Shown piece after piece: positions 7,912 through 16,415 of a stretch of 29,842 nt of DNA. The stretch comes from Craurococcus roseus (lineage in GTDB: Bacteria; Pseudomonadota; Alphaproteobacteria; Acetobacterales; Acetobacteraceae). Under the pieces are notes generated by a model that saw nothing but the letters and a program-made list of their open reading frames with translations, made no database searches and was not told where the DNA came from. Location of the stretch: assembly GCF_039523795.1 (NCBI RefSeq), contig NZ_BAAAFZ010000069.1, positions 1-29,842 of the forward strand. Direction: 5' to 3'. Every line of letters begins with the position of its first letter. The first letter of the stretch is position 1. A program made the position numbers and the translations under genes.

Positions 7912-9198
7912 TCAGAACTGCCGCTCCCAGCTCACCGCGAAGCCGAAGTCGTTGCTCCGCCCTTCCAGCTTCTGCCGGAGCTGGCGCCATGCGAAGGTCA
8001 GCGACAGCCCCCGCAGCACGGGCGCGTCGGTCAACGACCCCAACGCGTAGGTGGCGCTGGCGGTGTGTTGGGAGCGCAGGCCGCGCTCGCCGCGCGGCGC
8101 GTCGGCCTCGCGGTTGCCCATCCAGGCGTACGACCAAGACCAAGCGTCGCGCCGCGCCTGGACGCCGGCGGTCAACCACTCGGCGCTGCGGCCGCGGAAG
8201 CCGCCCTCCCGATCCAGCCGGACCCACTCCGCCATCGGCGCGACGACGACGTCGCCGGGCAGCGCGAAGCTGCCGAAGGCGCCGGCCACATAACCTTGTT
8301 CGTTCGCGCCGCGCCCCACGGCCGTTGCGTCCTCGCCCGGCTCGCGTTCGGACCACGCGAGGGTGTAGCCGATCGGCCCGATCGGCGTGGGGACGCCGAA
8401 GCCGCCGAGCGAGAGCACCCGGCCGGCGAGGCCGGAGGCGTTGTCGGGGCTGCCGAGCCCGCGGCTGTTGCGCCAGAACAGGCGCGGGACCCGCTCCGGT
8501 ATGCGGCCGACGAGGCTTGGATCGGCGCGCCGCTCGTCCGCCGCTTCGCCTTCGAACCAGCGCCGGGCGAACAGGCCGCCTGAGAGCACCGATCTGTCGG
8601 CGTGGAAGGCTTCGAATTGCAGGGTGTGCCTGCCGATCCGCTCCGCCGGGCCGATGAAGTCCGACAGGTAGAGCCTGGCGCCGAAGCCCAACTTCTCGGT
8701 CAACTCGTACTCGCGGGCGAAATCGGTGCCGTAGAGGCCGGGCCCGCGGTCCCACGCGAAGCCGAAGCGCGGGTGGAACTTGCCGCCGAAGAGTTCGAGG
8801 GGGCCGCCGGTCCAGGAAAGGTACAGCTCCTCCAGCCACGCCGTGTGGTCGCGCGCCGGCGGGTCCGGTGTGAAGCGCGGCGCCGATTCGAGGCGCGTGG
8901 CGCCCCGCAGCGCGAAGCCGTAGGGCACGAGCAGCCAGCCGGCGAGCAACTGCTCGGTGCCGCCGACGCCGTAGCGCGCGCGGCCGTCGCGCGGGCCGAC
9001 GACGTCCAATTGCAGCTTGCCCTGCTGCAACCCGCCGAGAACGTAATCCTCGCCGCTGGGACGCGGCCATATGCGCTCCGGCCGGTCCGGCACACCCGGG
9101 CCGACGTTGCGCGTCTGCGACGCAGCGGGGGCGCCGGCCAGCGACGCCCCCAGCAGCCCCGCGGTGAGGCTGATCGGCGCTGCGGGCCGCCGGCGCAT
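7912..9198 (-). CDS. outer-membrane beta-barrel protein coupled to ptsI
   Basis: 428 aa. The N-terminus is a signal peptide (MRRRPAAPISLTAGLLGASL, cleavage near AAS|Q). The mature protein has porin-like alternating strands (LELFGGKFHPRFGFAW, YELTEKLGFGARLYLS, GPIGYTLAWSERE) and ends in phenylalanine (SWERQF), the usual last residue recognised by the BAM machinery. It resembles porin-type barrels in general; no specific substrate family can be named. The start ATG at 9196-9198 overlaps the ptsI stop by one base (TGATG), so translation is probably coupled to the PTS operon. That makes it the sixth gene of the hprK-rapZ-EIIA-HPr-ptsI run, hinting at a nutrient uptake or envelope role under PTS control (inference). 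Confidence 0.8.
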   Translation of the reverse strand: MRRRPAAPISLTAGLLGASLAGAPAASQTRNVGPGVPDRPERIWPRPSGEDYVLGGLQQGKLQLDVVGPRDGRARYGVGGTEQLLAGWLLVPYGFALRGATRLESAPRFTPDPPARDHTAWLEELYLSWTGGPLELFGGKFHPRFGFAWDRGPGLYGTDFAREYELTEKLGFGARLYLSDFIGPAERIGRHTLQFEAFHADRSVLSGGLFARRWFEGEAADERRADPSLVGRIPERVPRLFWRNSRGLGSPDNASGLAGRVLSLGGFGVPTPIGPIGYTLAWSEREPGEDATAVGRGANEQGYVAGAFGSFALPGDVVVAPMAEWVRLDREGGFRGRSAEWLTAGVQARRDAWSWSYAWMGNREADAPRGERGLRSQHTASATYALGSLTDAPVLRGLSLTFAWRQLRQKLEGRSNDFGFAVSWERQF

Positions 9199-11066
9199 CA
9201 AACCTTCGCCGCCACTCCTTCCGCGAACTCCGTCACCAACTCGCGGATGCGCGCCGGGTCGGACTGCTCCATCACCCGCCGCGCGAAGCGGGCGCAGTCG
9301 CCGATCTCGAGCGCCCGCACCGCCTGCTTCACGCGCGGGATGGACCCCGCGTTCATCGAGAACGAACGGATGCCGAGGCCCAGCAGCAGCGGGACCAGCT
9401 TCGGGTTTCCCGCCATCTCGCCGCAAACGGAAACCGGCATCCGCAGGCGCAGCGCCGCTTCCGTGGCGAACTGCATCAGGCGCAGCACGGCGGGGTGCAG
9501 CGGGTCGTAGAGGTGGCTCACCTCCGCCTCCGCCCGGTCCACCGCGAGGGTGTACATGGCGAGGTCGTTGGTGCCGATGGCGAAGAAGTCCGCTTCCAGC
9601 GCGATGGCGTCGGCGGCGAGCGCGGCGCCGGGCGTCTCGATCATCACACCCACCTCGGGCAGCCGCTCCGGCAGCCGCTCGCCGCGGCGGCGCAGGCGGC
9701 GCGCCACGCGCTCCAGGATCTCGCGCGCCTGCTTCACCTCGGCCGGGTTCGTCACCAGCGGCAGCAGCACGCGGACGTTGCCGCGGTCGGCCACGCGCAG
9801 GATGGCGGCGAACTGCGCCTCAAGCAGTTCGGGCCGCTTCAGCAGCAGCCGCAGGCCGCGCAGCCCTAGCGCGGGGTTCGGCCCGCCGTGGGTCGGCGCG
9901 ATGCCGGAGTTCTGCGCCTCCATGTCCTTCTCGCCGCCCCAGTCGAGCACGCGGATGGTGACGGGATCGTCGCCCATCGCCTCCACGATCTGGGTGTAGG
10001 CGGCAAGCTGCGCCTCCTCGCCAGGGAGGTCCTCGCGGTTCATGAACAGGAACTCGGTGCGGAGCAGCCCGATGCCCTGCGCGCCCGCCTGGGCGATCAG
10101 CGGCAGTTCGGCCGGGATCTCTAGGTTGGCCTGCAGCTCCACCGTCTCGCCGTCCGTGGTCACGGCCGGCAGGCGGCGGAGCTTGGCTAGCTTGGCGCGC
10201 TCCCGTGCGAAGGCCGCCAGCGACTCGCGCCCGCGCTCCAGCGCCGCCTCGCCCGGCCAGAGCACCACCGTCCCGGTCGTGCCGTCCAGCACCGCCGGCA
10301 CGCCGCGCGCCGCGTCGTGGGTGAGGCCGGCGCAGCCCAGCACGGAGGGTATGCCGAGAGCGCGGAGCATGATGGCGGTGTGGCCGTCGGCGCCGCCCTC
10401 CTCGGTGGCGACGCCGGCGATCCGCGATGGGTCGAGCAGCGCGGCGTCGGCCGGCGTCAGCGCCTCGGCCACCAGGATGGAGCCCTCCGGCACGTCCTTC
10501 AGGGAGCGGAAGGGCGTGGCGGTGAGGTTGCGCATCAGGCGGCGCGCGATCTCCCGCACCTCGGCGGCGCGACGGTACAGTCCGCCCTTGTCGTCGTCCT
10601 TGGCGGCCAGGATGGCGGCGGCGATGCTTTCGGACTCGTCCAGCACCGCGGTTTCCGCGGCCAAGCGCTCGCTCTCGATCCGCTTGCGGGCGTTGCGCAG
10701 CAGCCGGGAGTTGCCGAGCATCATCACGTAGGCTTCGAGCAGCGGCGCCAGCTCGTGCTGCGCCTCGTCGGGCAGCAGCGCGAGCTTGCTCTTCAGCTTG
10801 CCGAGCTGCTTGCGGGACAGCGCGACGGCCTCCGCCAGCCGGGCGCGCTCGGCTTCCACCGCGTAGGCCGGGATGGTGCGGCGGGGCGTCTCCGCCGGCA
10901 TCTCGGCGGTGTCGTAAAGCGGCCCGATGGCGACGCCAGGCGCGATGGGGATGCCCTGGAAGGCGGTCTCGCGCCCCTTGCGCGGCGGCCCTGCCGAGGC
11001 GTCGCGCTTGCCGCCGTCGCGGCGCGCGTGTTCGGACGATTTGGCCTCCAGCCGCTCAGTCCTCAT
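9198..11066 (-). CDS. ptsI: PTS enzyme I (phosphoenolpyruvate-protein phosphotransferase)
   Basis: 622 aa. Enzyme I takes phosphate from PEP onto a histidine and passes it to HPr. The N-terminal HPr-binding helices (about 75-200) are followed by the swivelling His domain with GGADGHTAIM, H229, and the PEP-binding barrel with GIGLLRTEFLFM, DWGGEK and the catalytic cysteine in VCGEMAGNP (C548). There is no N-terminal GAF domain, so it is the general EI and not EI-Ntr (PtsP). The ~35 residues before FQGIPIAPGVA are a charged extension. The ATG at 11066 overlaps the end of the HPr gene by 11 bases. With no EIIB/EIIC gene nearby, the pathway is probably regulatory, ending at the EIIA-Man protein. 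Confidence 0.95.
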   Translation of the reverse strand: MRTERLEAKSSEHARRDGGKRDASAGPPRKGRETAFQGIPIAPGVAIGPLYDTAEMPAETPRRTIPAYAVEAERARLAEAVALSRKQLGKLKSKLALLPDEAQHELAPLLEAYVMMLGNSRLLRNARKRIESERLAAETAVLDESESIAAAILAAKDDDKGGLYRRAAEVREIARRLMRNLTATPFRSLKDVPEGSILVAEALTPADAALLDPSRIAGVATEEGGADGHTAIMLRALGIPSVLGCAGLTHDAARGVPAVLDGTTGTVVLWPGEAALERGRESLAAFARERAKLAKLRRLPAVTTDGETVELQANLEIPAELPLIAQAGAQGIGLLRTEFLFMNREDLPGEEAQLAAYTQIVEAMGDDPVTIRVLDWGGEKDMEAQNSGIAPTHGGPNPALGLRGLRLLLKRPELLEAQFAAILRVADRGNVRVLLPLVTNPAEVKQAREILERVARRLRRRGERLPERLPEVGVMIETPGAALAADAIALEADFFAIGTNDLAMYTLAVDRAEAEVSHLYDPLHPAVLRLMQFATEAALRLRMPVSVCGEMAGNPKLVPLLLGLGIRSFSMNAGSIPRVKQAVRALEIGDCARFARRVMEQSDPARIRELVTEFAEGVAAKV

Positions 11067-11379
11067 GGAAGCCGGCCTCGACCAGCCCGGCCACCGCTTC
11101 CAACGCTTCCTTGGCGTCCCACCCGTCCGCCTCAATCGTGATCTCGCTGCCGACGCCAGCGCCCAGCATCATGAGGCCCATGATGGAGTTGGCCGGCACC
11201 GTTTCGCCATCCCGCGTGACGTTCACGCTGGATGAGAACCGCTCCGCCACCGACACCAGCTTGGCGGCGGCGCGGGCGTGGAGGCCGCGCGAATTGGTGA
11301 TCCGCACCGAACGGCGGAGCGCCATGGGGGAGGCATCGGTGGCCGGGCCGGCGCCGGCTGCTTCGGGCCCGCCGCTCAC
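11056..11379 (-). CDS. ptsH: HPr phosphocarrier protein
   Basis: HPr accepts phosphate from enzyme I on a histidine and hands it to EIIA; HprK can phosphorylate a serine instead. Both sites are visible: GLHARAAAK (H34 in the long form) and ANSIMGLMML (S65). The start chosen is GTG 11379, whose GTGA overlaps the EIIA stop, matching the 4-base overlaps at neighbouring junctions; this gives 107 aa with an 18-residue leader. The ATG at 11325 gives a standard 89-aa HPr but has no ribosome binding site. The Ser site fits the presence of hprK in the same operon. Confidence 0.93.
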   Translation of the reverse strand: MSGGPEAAGAGPATDASPMALRRSVRITNSRGLHARAAAKLVSVAERFSSSVNVTRDGETVPANSIMGLMMLGAGVGSEITIEADGWDAKEALEAVAGLVEAGFHED

Positions 11380-11867
11380 GTCCCGCCGGTCCCGCCGCCG
11401 CCCTTGCCGTTCGGGACGGCGCCGTTGGTCGCCGCGCCGTTGACGGAGCAAGCCGGCGCGGCGCCGTTGGCGCCGTCCGCCTTGCAGCCCGTGGTGGAGA
11501 TGTACTTGCGGCCGGCGGCGGCGGCGTGGTCCACCGCGTCGGCCAGCCGCTCGGAGCCGCGGATCTTCGCCAGCTTCACCAGGAGCGGCAGGTTGACGCC
11601 GGCGATGACGTCCACGTGCTCCTTGTCGGCGAGCGATGCGGCGAGATTGCAGGGGGTGCCGCCGAGGATGTCGGTGAGCACAACGACGCCGTCGCCCTGC
11701 TCGACGGATGCGATCCTGTCGCGGATCACTTGCCGGCAATCCTCGACGTCGTCGTCGGGGCCGATGCAGACGGTGGCGACCGCGCGCTGCGGGCCGACCA
11801 CGTGCTCCATCGCAAGGCGGAGCTCCTCGGCCAAGCGGCCGTGGGTGACCAGGACTAGTCCGATCAT
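11376..11867 (-). CDS. PTS EIIA component, mannose/fructose (ManX/EIIA-Man) family
   Basis: 163 aa. The N-terminal ~130 residues match the EIIA-Man fold: MIGLVLVTHGRLAEEL with the phosphorylatable H9 at the usual place, VVVLTDILGGTPCNLA, and VIAGVNLPLL. In alphaproteobacteria this protein is the last acceptor of the HprK/HPr/EI relay and works as a regulator, since EIIB/EIIC are absent. The last ~30 residues are an odd low-complexity tail of Gly, Ala and Asn (ending NGKGGGGTGGT) that is not part of the fold. The ATG start overlaps the rapZ stop (ATGA) and its stop overlaps the HPr GTG (GTGA). Confidence 0.93.
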   Translation of the reverse strand: MIGLVLVTHGRLAEELRLAMEHVVGPQRAVATVCIGPDDDVEDCRQVIRDRIASVEQGDGVVVLTDILGGTPCNLAASLADKEHVDVIAGVNLPLLVKLAKIRGSERLADAVDHAAAAGRKYISTTGCKADGANGAAPACSVNGAATNGAVPNGKGGGGTGGT

Positions 11868-12850
11868 GGGATGCGTGACAGGGCCTCCCGACCCTCTTGC
11901 TGGGCGGCGGGCGAACCTTCTGGGGCCGGCGCATCGCGCGGCCCGGCGCTACGGCCGGAAGGTGCCACGTCCCCTGTTCCGGGTGACAATTCGCGGTGGT
12001 TCGCGTCGGCTTGCCAGCCGGAGCGACGGAGATGGGCGGTCAAGCGCTCCGCCGCAAGGACCGACCTGTGCCTGCCCCCGGTGCAGCCGAGCGCCACCGT
12101 GAGGTACTTCTTGCCCTCCGCCACGTAGCGGGGCAAGAGCGGGTCGAGGAAGCCGGTCAGTCGCGCCCAAAAGGCCGGGAAATCCGGGTCCGCCTCCACG
12201 TGGGCGGCCACCGCCGCGTCCCGGCCGGTGAGCGGGCGCAGCGCCGGGTCGTAGTGCGGGTTGCGCAGGAAGCGCAGGTCGAACACCAGATCGGCGTCGC
12301 GCGGCAGCCCGCGCGGGAAGGCGAAGCTCTGCACCAGGATGGACAGGCCGGGGGCGCCGTCGGGACGGAACCGCCGCTCCACCAACCGGCGCAGCTCCGG
12401 CGAGGGCAGGTCCGTCGTGTCCATCACCAGGTCCGCGGCGTTCCGCAGCGGCTCCATCAACGCGCGCTCGTGGGCGATGCCGTCCTGCACGCGCCCGTTC
12501 GGCGCCAGCGGGTGCCGCCGGCGGGTTTCCGTGTAGCGGCGCAGCAGGGTGGCGTCCTCGGCCGTGGCGTAGACCAGGCTCACGGTGAGGTCCGGCCGCA
12601 GCCGCAGCCGCTCCACGGCGAGCAGCACCGTCCCCGGCGAGAAGCCGCGGGTGCGGGTGTCCACGCCGGCCGCGAGCGGCCGGTCACCGTCGCCCACCAA
12701 CTCCTCCAGGGTGTGCAGCGGCGGGTTGTCCACCGTCTCGAAACCGAGATCCTCCAGCACTCGGAGGATGGAGGCCTTGCCCGCGCCCGACAGCCCGGTC
12801 ACCAGCACGACCGGACGGGGCCGGGCGGGTCGTCGGGAGGGGGAAGTCAC
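11864..12850 (-). CDS. rapZ: RapZ family nucleotide-binding protein
   Basis: 328 aa. RapZ proteins (UPF0042, YvcJ) are P-loop proteins; in enterobacteria RapZ is an RNA-binding adaptor sensing amino-sugar supply, while the alphaproteobacterial role is not known. The P-loop is GLSGAGKA (19-26), with Ala where Ser/Thr is usual. The motif DLGFETVDNPPL and the C-terminal GCTGGRHRSV are characteristic. About 45 extra residues after the conserved core (ending EALSRIP) are low-complexity. The GTG start at 12850 overlaps the hprK stop (GTGA), and its stop overlaps the EIIA start (ATGA), so it is translated as part of the PTS operon. Confidence 0.93.
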   Translation of the reverse strand: MTSPSRRPARPRPVVLVTGLSGAGKASILRVLEDLGFETVDNPPLHTLEELVGDGDRPLAAGVDTRTRGFSPGTVLLAVERLRLRPDLTVSLVYATAEDATLLRRYTETRRRHPLAPNGRVQDGIAHERALMEPLRNAADLVMDTTDLPSPELRRLVERRFRPDGAPGLSILVQSFAFPRGLPRDADLVFDLRFLRNPHYDPALRPLTGRDAAVAAHVEADPDFPAFWARLTGFLDPLLPRYVAEGKKYLTVALGCTGGRHRSVLAAERLTAHLRRSGWQADANHRELSPGTGDVAPSGRSAGPRDAPAPEGSPAAQQEGREALSRIP

Positions 12851-13299
12851 GCGAAGGCCCCCGCCCGTTGACGGACGCGGCCGACGGCGGCGTCCAACGC
12901 CAAGGCCACCTTCGCCGGGGCGGAAGGGCCTGCGTCCAGCGCCACCTCGGGCAGGGCCACTCCGTCGGGGCCGCGCCACAGGGCGGGGGAGGGCAGGCGC
13001 GGCACCGCTTCGGCCGAGACCAGCCGCACCGCCAGCCGCAGCACCGCGTCGCCGGGCACCGCCATCGGCAAGCCTTCGAAAATGCCCAACCCGCGCACCT
13101 CCAGCATGCCCCGCAGCGCCGCCGGGGCCTCAACGCGCAAGGCCGGCCCCTCGCTCCGCAACAGGCACTGGTCGTCGGCGATCAAATTCCAACCGCCCTG
13201 GATCAAGCGCAACGCGAGGTCGGACTTGCCGGACCCGGGCGGACCCAGGAGCAGCACGGCCTCCGCCCCACGGGCGACGCAACTGGCATGGAGCAGCAT
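12847..13299 (-). CDS. hprK: short-form HPr kinase/phosphorylase
   Basis: 150 aa, the truncated alphaproteobacterial form with only the kinase domain; Firmicute HprK has an extra N-terminal domain. It begins MLLHASCVARG, followed by Walker A GPPGSGKS (19-26) and the ADDQ motif (41-44). It ends with RVRQRAGAFA. Its job is to phosphorylate or dephosphorylate the serine of HPr, which sits three genes downstream. Start ATG 13299 fits the family; the SD-like AGGA sits too close to it. It is the first gene of the run and reads away from the dehydratase gene across a 105-base gap. The chvG/chvI two-component genes that often precede hprK in relatives are absent. Confidence 0.92.
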   Translation of the reverse strand: MLLHASCVARGAEAVLLLGPPGSGKSDLALRLIQGGWNLIADDQCLLRSEGPALRVEAPAALRGMLEVRGLGIFEGLPMAVPGDAVLRLAVRLVSAEAVPRLPSPALWRGPDGVALPEVALDAGPSAPAKVALALDAAVGRVRQRAGAFA

Positions 13300-13404
13300 T
13301 CCTGCGCCACCGAAACGGTACAGCGGACCATGGCAGAAACCGCCGGCCGATCCAAGCACGCCGCGGTTGCGCCGATTTTTTGGACGTGCAACTCCCCGCG
13401 CGCC

Positions 13405-14434
13405 ATGACGAACCCCGCCGCTTCCCGCGACTTGCCCGTGACCCGCGCCGACGTGGCCGCCGCGGCCGCCCGCATCGCCGGGCGCGTGCGCCGGACGCCG
13501 GTGCTGCGGCTGGCCGGGCCGGACCTCGGCCTGCCACACCCCGTCGCGCTGAAGCTCGAGCAGTTGCAGGTGGCGGGCAGCTTCAAACCCCGCGGCGCCT
13601 TCAACCGGATGCTCTCCGCCGGCGCCCTGCCCGCGGCCGGCGTGGTGGCGGCCTCCGGCGGCAACCACGGCGCGGCGGTCGCCTGCGCCGCGCGGGCGCT
13701 CGGCGTCCGAGCCGAGGTCTTCGTCCCTGAAATCTCCGCCGCGGCGAAGCGCGCGCTGATCGCCGGCTACGGCGCCAAGCTGGTGGTGGGCGGCGCGGCC
13801 TACGACGAGGCGCGGCTGGCGAGCGAGCGGCGCGCGGCCGAAACCGGCGCGCTGCTGGTCCACGCCTACGACCAGCCGGAGGTGTTGGCCGGGCAGGGCA
13901 CGGTGGCGGCGGAGTTCGAGGAGGACGCGCCGGAGCTGACGCACCTCCTGGTGGCCGTGGGCGGCGGCGGGCTGATCGGCGGCATCGCCGCGTGGCACGC
14001 CGGCGGGCGCGGCGGCGCCGAGGTGGTCGCCGTGGAGCCGGAAGGCTGCCCCGCGCTGTCCGAAGCGCTGCGGGCCGGGCGCCCCGTGCCCCCGNNNNNN
14101 NNNNNNNNNNNNNNNNNNNNNNNNNNNNNNNNNNNNNCGCCCGGTGCCGGCGCCGGTCGGCGGCGCGGCCGCGGACTCGCTCGGCGCCCGCCAGATCGGC
14201 GCCTTGGCCTTCGCCGTGGCGCGGGAGCGCGTGGCGGCGTCGGTGCTGGTGCCGGACGCCGCGATCCGCGCCGCGCAACGCGCGCTGTGGGACGCGGCGC
14301 GCGTGGTGGCGGAGCCGGGCGGCGCGACGGCGCTCGCCGCGCTGCTCTGCGGGGCGTGGAAAGCGCCGGCCGGGGCGCGCGTCGGCGTCCTGGTGTGCGG
14401 CGGCAACTGCGACCCGGGCAGCGTCGCGGGGTAG
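13405..14434 (+). CDS. threonine/serine dehydratase (PLP fold type II), interrupted by assembly gap
   Basis: PLP-dependent enzyme that deaminates threonine, serine or a related hydroxyamino acid. Visible motifs: QVAGSFKPRGAFNR with PLP lysine K61, ASGGNHG (83-89) and the glycine loop VGGGGLIGG (185-193). After the N run the protein resumes in a different frame with PVGGAAADSLGARQIG and ends VCGGNCDPGSVAG. There is no C-terminal ACT domain, so it is the catabolic or hydroxyaspartate-type class and not biosynthetic IlvA. Start ATG 13405 is chosen from the family N-terminus; the ribosome site is weak. The 43 N's break the frame only because the gap length is wrong modulo 3; the gene is probably intact in the organism. 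Confidence 0.88.
14095..14137. other. assembly gap (43 N)
   Basis: Forty-three N's inside the dehydratase gene. Flanking reading frames are both open but offset, so the true length is a multiple of 3, not 43. The 15 bases on either side are alike (12 of 15 the same), suggesting the two contig ends overlap and nothing is missing. Confidence 0.99.
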
Positions 14435-14449
14435 GGCGGGGCACCGCCC
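14434..14449. terminator. hairpin between convergent genes
   Basis: GGGCGG-GGCA-CCGCCC, a perfect 6-bp stem with a 4-base loop, starts on the last base of the dehydratase stop and lies 7 bases from the end of the convergent MFS gene. It could terminate both; no T tract. Confidence 0.4.
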
Positions 14450-14456
14450 CCGCTCT

Positions 14457-15845
14457 TCATCGCGCGTCGGCGGGCGCCAACCGGGGCGGCGGAGCGTCGC
14501 CAACGGCCGGCCCCGCTTCCGGCGCGCCGAGTTGGCCCTCCAAGCGCCGCAGCGGGAAGGTGCAGGCGAAGGCCAGCACCGCGGCGCCGAGGACCAGCAG
14601 CCCCGGCGCGTCCGCCCGCCCCGTGGCCCGCACCAGCCACGTCGCCGCCAGCGGCCCGAGCGCGCTGAAGATGACGGCGCCGAGGTTCATCGAGAACGCC
14701 ACGCCGCTGAAGCGCACCCGCGTCGGGAACAGGTCGGCCAGGATCGCGGCGAAGGTGCCGTGCGTGAAGCAGGCCGACAGGCCGATCAGCGCGAACAGCC
14801 ACGGCAGCGGCAGCGAGCGGTCCACCATGGCCGCGTAGGCCGGCATCGCGCCCGCCGCCAGCACCACGCAGCCGACCCGGAACACGAGCCGCCGCGGCAC
14901 GATGTCCGCGACCCAGGTGGCCACCACCAGCGAAACGGAGGTGACGGCCACCGCCACGTTGATCGCGGTGGCGACCTGCGGCGGCGGGTAGCCGAGCGAG
15001 CGAGCGAGGTAGGCGCCGGTGTGGGCGAACAAGAGGCCGTTGAAGGCCGCCACGACGCCGGTGGCGCCGATGCCCGTCAGGATGCGGGCGCGGTGGTTGC
15101 GGAACAGGTCGGCCAGCGGGTCGCCGGGGTCGTTGCCGGAGGCCCGCAGACCCTCGACCCGCTCGCGCATCCGCAGGAAGTCCGGGCTCTCGGCCAGCGA
15201 GCGCCGCAGCCACCAGCTCGCCAAGCCGAGCACGCCGCCGAGGACGAAGGCCACGCGCCAGCCCCAGGCCGCCATCTGCCCGCCGTCCAGCGTCGCGTGC
15301 AGCGCCTGGCTGACGCCGGTGGCCAGCAGCACGCCGGAGGACACGCAGCCGAACACCAGCCCGCAGGCCAGCGTCGCCCGGTGCCGCGGCACCGATTCGA
15401 CCGCGTAGGTCAAGGCCCCCGGCAACTCGCCGCCGAGGCAAAGGCCCTGCGCCACGCGCAGCAGCACGAAGGCCGCGGTGGCCGCGACGCCGGCCTGCTC
15501 GTAGGTCGGCATCAGCCCCATCAGGAGCGTCGCGCCCGACATCGCCAGCAGCGAGAGCAAGAAGGAGTGGCGCCGGCCCACCCGGTCCCCCTGCCGCCCG
15601 AACAGCAACCCGCCGATCGGCCGCGCCAGGTAGCCCACCGCGAACACCGCCAAGGTCTGCAATTGCGACACCAGCGGATCGCCGGCAGGGAAGAACGCCG
15701 CGCCGATGTAGGCGCCGAACACGCCGAACACCACGAAGTCGTAGAACTCCAGCGCGCCGCCGAGCGACGAAAGGAACACCACCCGCAGCGCCGCGCGGTC
15801 CACCCCGCGGCGCCCAGTCGCCGCCGCTGCCGCCTGCTCGCCCAT
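14457..15845 (-). CDS. MHS-family MFS transporter
   Basis: 462 aa with about 12 membrane segments. The start LSSLGGALEFYDFVVFG is the signature of the metabolite:H+ symporter family (ProP, KgtP, ShiA), and GRQGDRVGRRHSF after TM2 is MFS motif A. These proteins import organic acids, betaines or similar solutes with protons; the substrate cannot be read from sequence. ATG 15845 is preceded by GGGGAGG at 8-base spacing. The C-terminal ~30 residues are proline/alanine-rich and cytoplasmic. A MarR regulator is divergently placed 114 bases away and is the likely regulator. Confidence 0.92.
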   Translation of the reverse strand: MGEQAAAAATGRRGVDRAALRVVFLSSLGGALEFYDFVVFGVFGAYIGAAFFPAGDPLVSQLQTLAVFAVGYLARPIGGLLFGRQGDRVGRRHSFLLSLLAMSGATLLMGLMPTYEQAGVAATAAFVLLRVAQGLCLGGELPGALTYAVESVPRHRATLACGLVFGCVSSGVLLATGVSQALHATLDGGQMAAWGWRVAFVLGGVLGLASWWLRRSLAESPDFLRMRERVEGLRASGNDPGDPLADLFRNHRARILTGIGATGVVAAFNGLLFAHTGAYLARSLGYPPPQVATAINVAVAVTSVSLVVATWVADIVPRRLVFRVGCVVLAAGAMPAYAAMVDRSLPLPWLFALIGLSACFTHGTFAAILADLFPTRVRFSGVAFSMNLGAVIFSALGPLAATWLVRATGRADAPGLLVLGAAVLAFACTFPLRRLEGQLGAPEAGPAVGDAPPPRLAPADAR

Positions 15846-15959
15846 GCCGTCGTCCTCCCCGTGCGGCGCGCCCCCGGCCGCTTCCGGCCGCGCCCCGCCG
15901 CCGTCCCGCGTCACGGCACGGCGCTGGCGCGGCGCGTGTCCCCGCCGCAAAATGCGGCC

Positions 15960-16415
15960 GTGACGCCCGAGCCCGGTTCCACCTTTTTCAAGTTCGTGCT
16001 GCTGGTGAACCTCGTCGCCCGCCCGTTCGCGCGCGTGCACGAGCGCGCGTACGGCCTGCGCCTGGCGGAGTGGCGCGTGCTGCGCGCCCTCGCCGCCCGC
16101 CCGCGCGGCGCCACAGCCGGCGAACTTGGCGAGGAACTCGGCATGGACAAGATGGCCGTCAGCCGCGCCGTGCGGGCGTTGGAAGCCGCCGGCCGGCTGG
16201 TGCGCCGCCCGGACCCGCGCGACGCCCGGCGCATGACCCTGGTGGCGAGCGATGCCGGGCGCGCGCTGGTGGACGCCATCGAACCCCAAGGCCGCGCCCG
16301 GGAAGCGGCGCTGCTGGCCGAACTCACCGAAGCCGAGCGGACGGCGCTGGACGCGCTGCTGGACCGGCTGGTCCGCCGCGCCCGCGCGCTGCCGGACCCC
16401 GACGCCACCGGCTAG
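15960..16415 (+). CDS. MarR family transcriptional regulator
   Basis: 151 aa winged-helix regulator. Dimer helices (FFKFVLLVNLVARPFARVH) surround the MarR DNA-binding part: LAEWRVLRALAA, GATAGELGEELGMDKMAVSRAV (recognition helix) and the wing RRPDPRDARRMTL. The chosen start is the GTG at 15960; a second in-frame GTG lies 24 bases upstream, and neither has a strong ribosome site. The gene diverges from the MFS transporter gene, the usual arrangement for a regulator and its target. Its stop overlaps the stop of the convergent cupin gene at a CTAG. The ligand is unknown. Confidence 0.9.
   Translation: MTPEPGSTFFKFVLLVNLVARPFARVHERAYGLRLAEWRVLRALAARPRGATAGELGEELGMDKMAVSRAVRALEAAGRLVRRPDPRDARRMTLVASDAGRALVDAIEPQGRAREAALLAELTEAERTALDALLDRLVRRARALPDPDATG

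Noticed and set aside
9198..13299. Sugar-transporting PTS operon
   Set aside because: No EIIB, EIIC or EIID gene; HprK, RapZ and EIIA-Man point to the regulatory relay.
14095..14137. Dehydratase as a frameshifted pseudogene
   Set aside because: The frame change coincides exactly with the N run of arbitrary length; both halves are otherwise intact.
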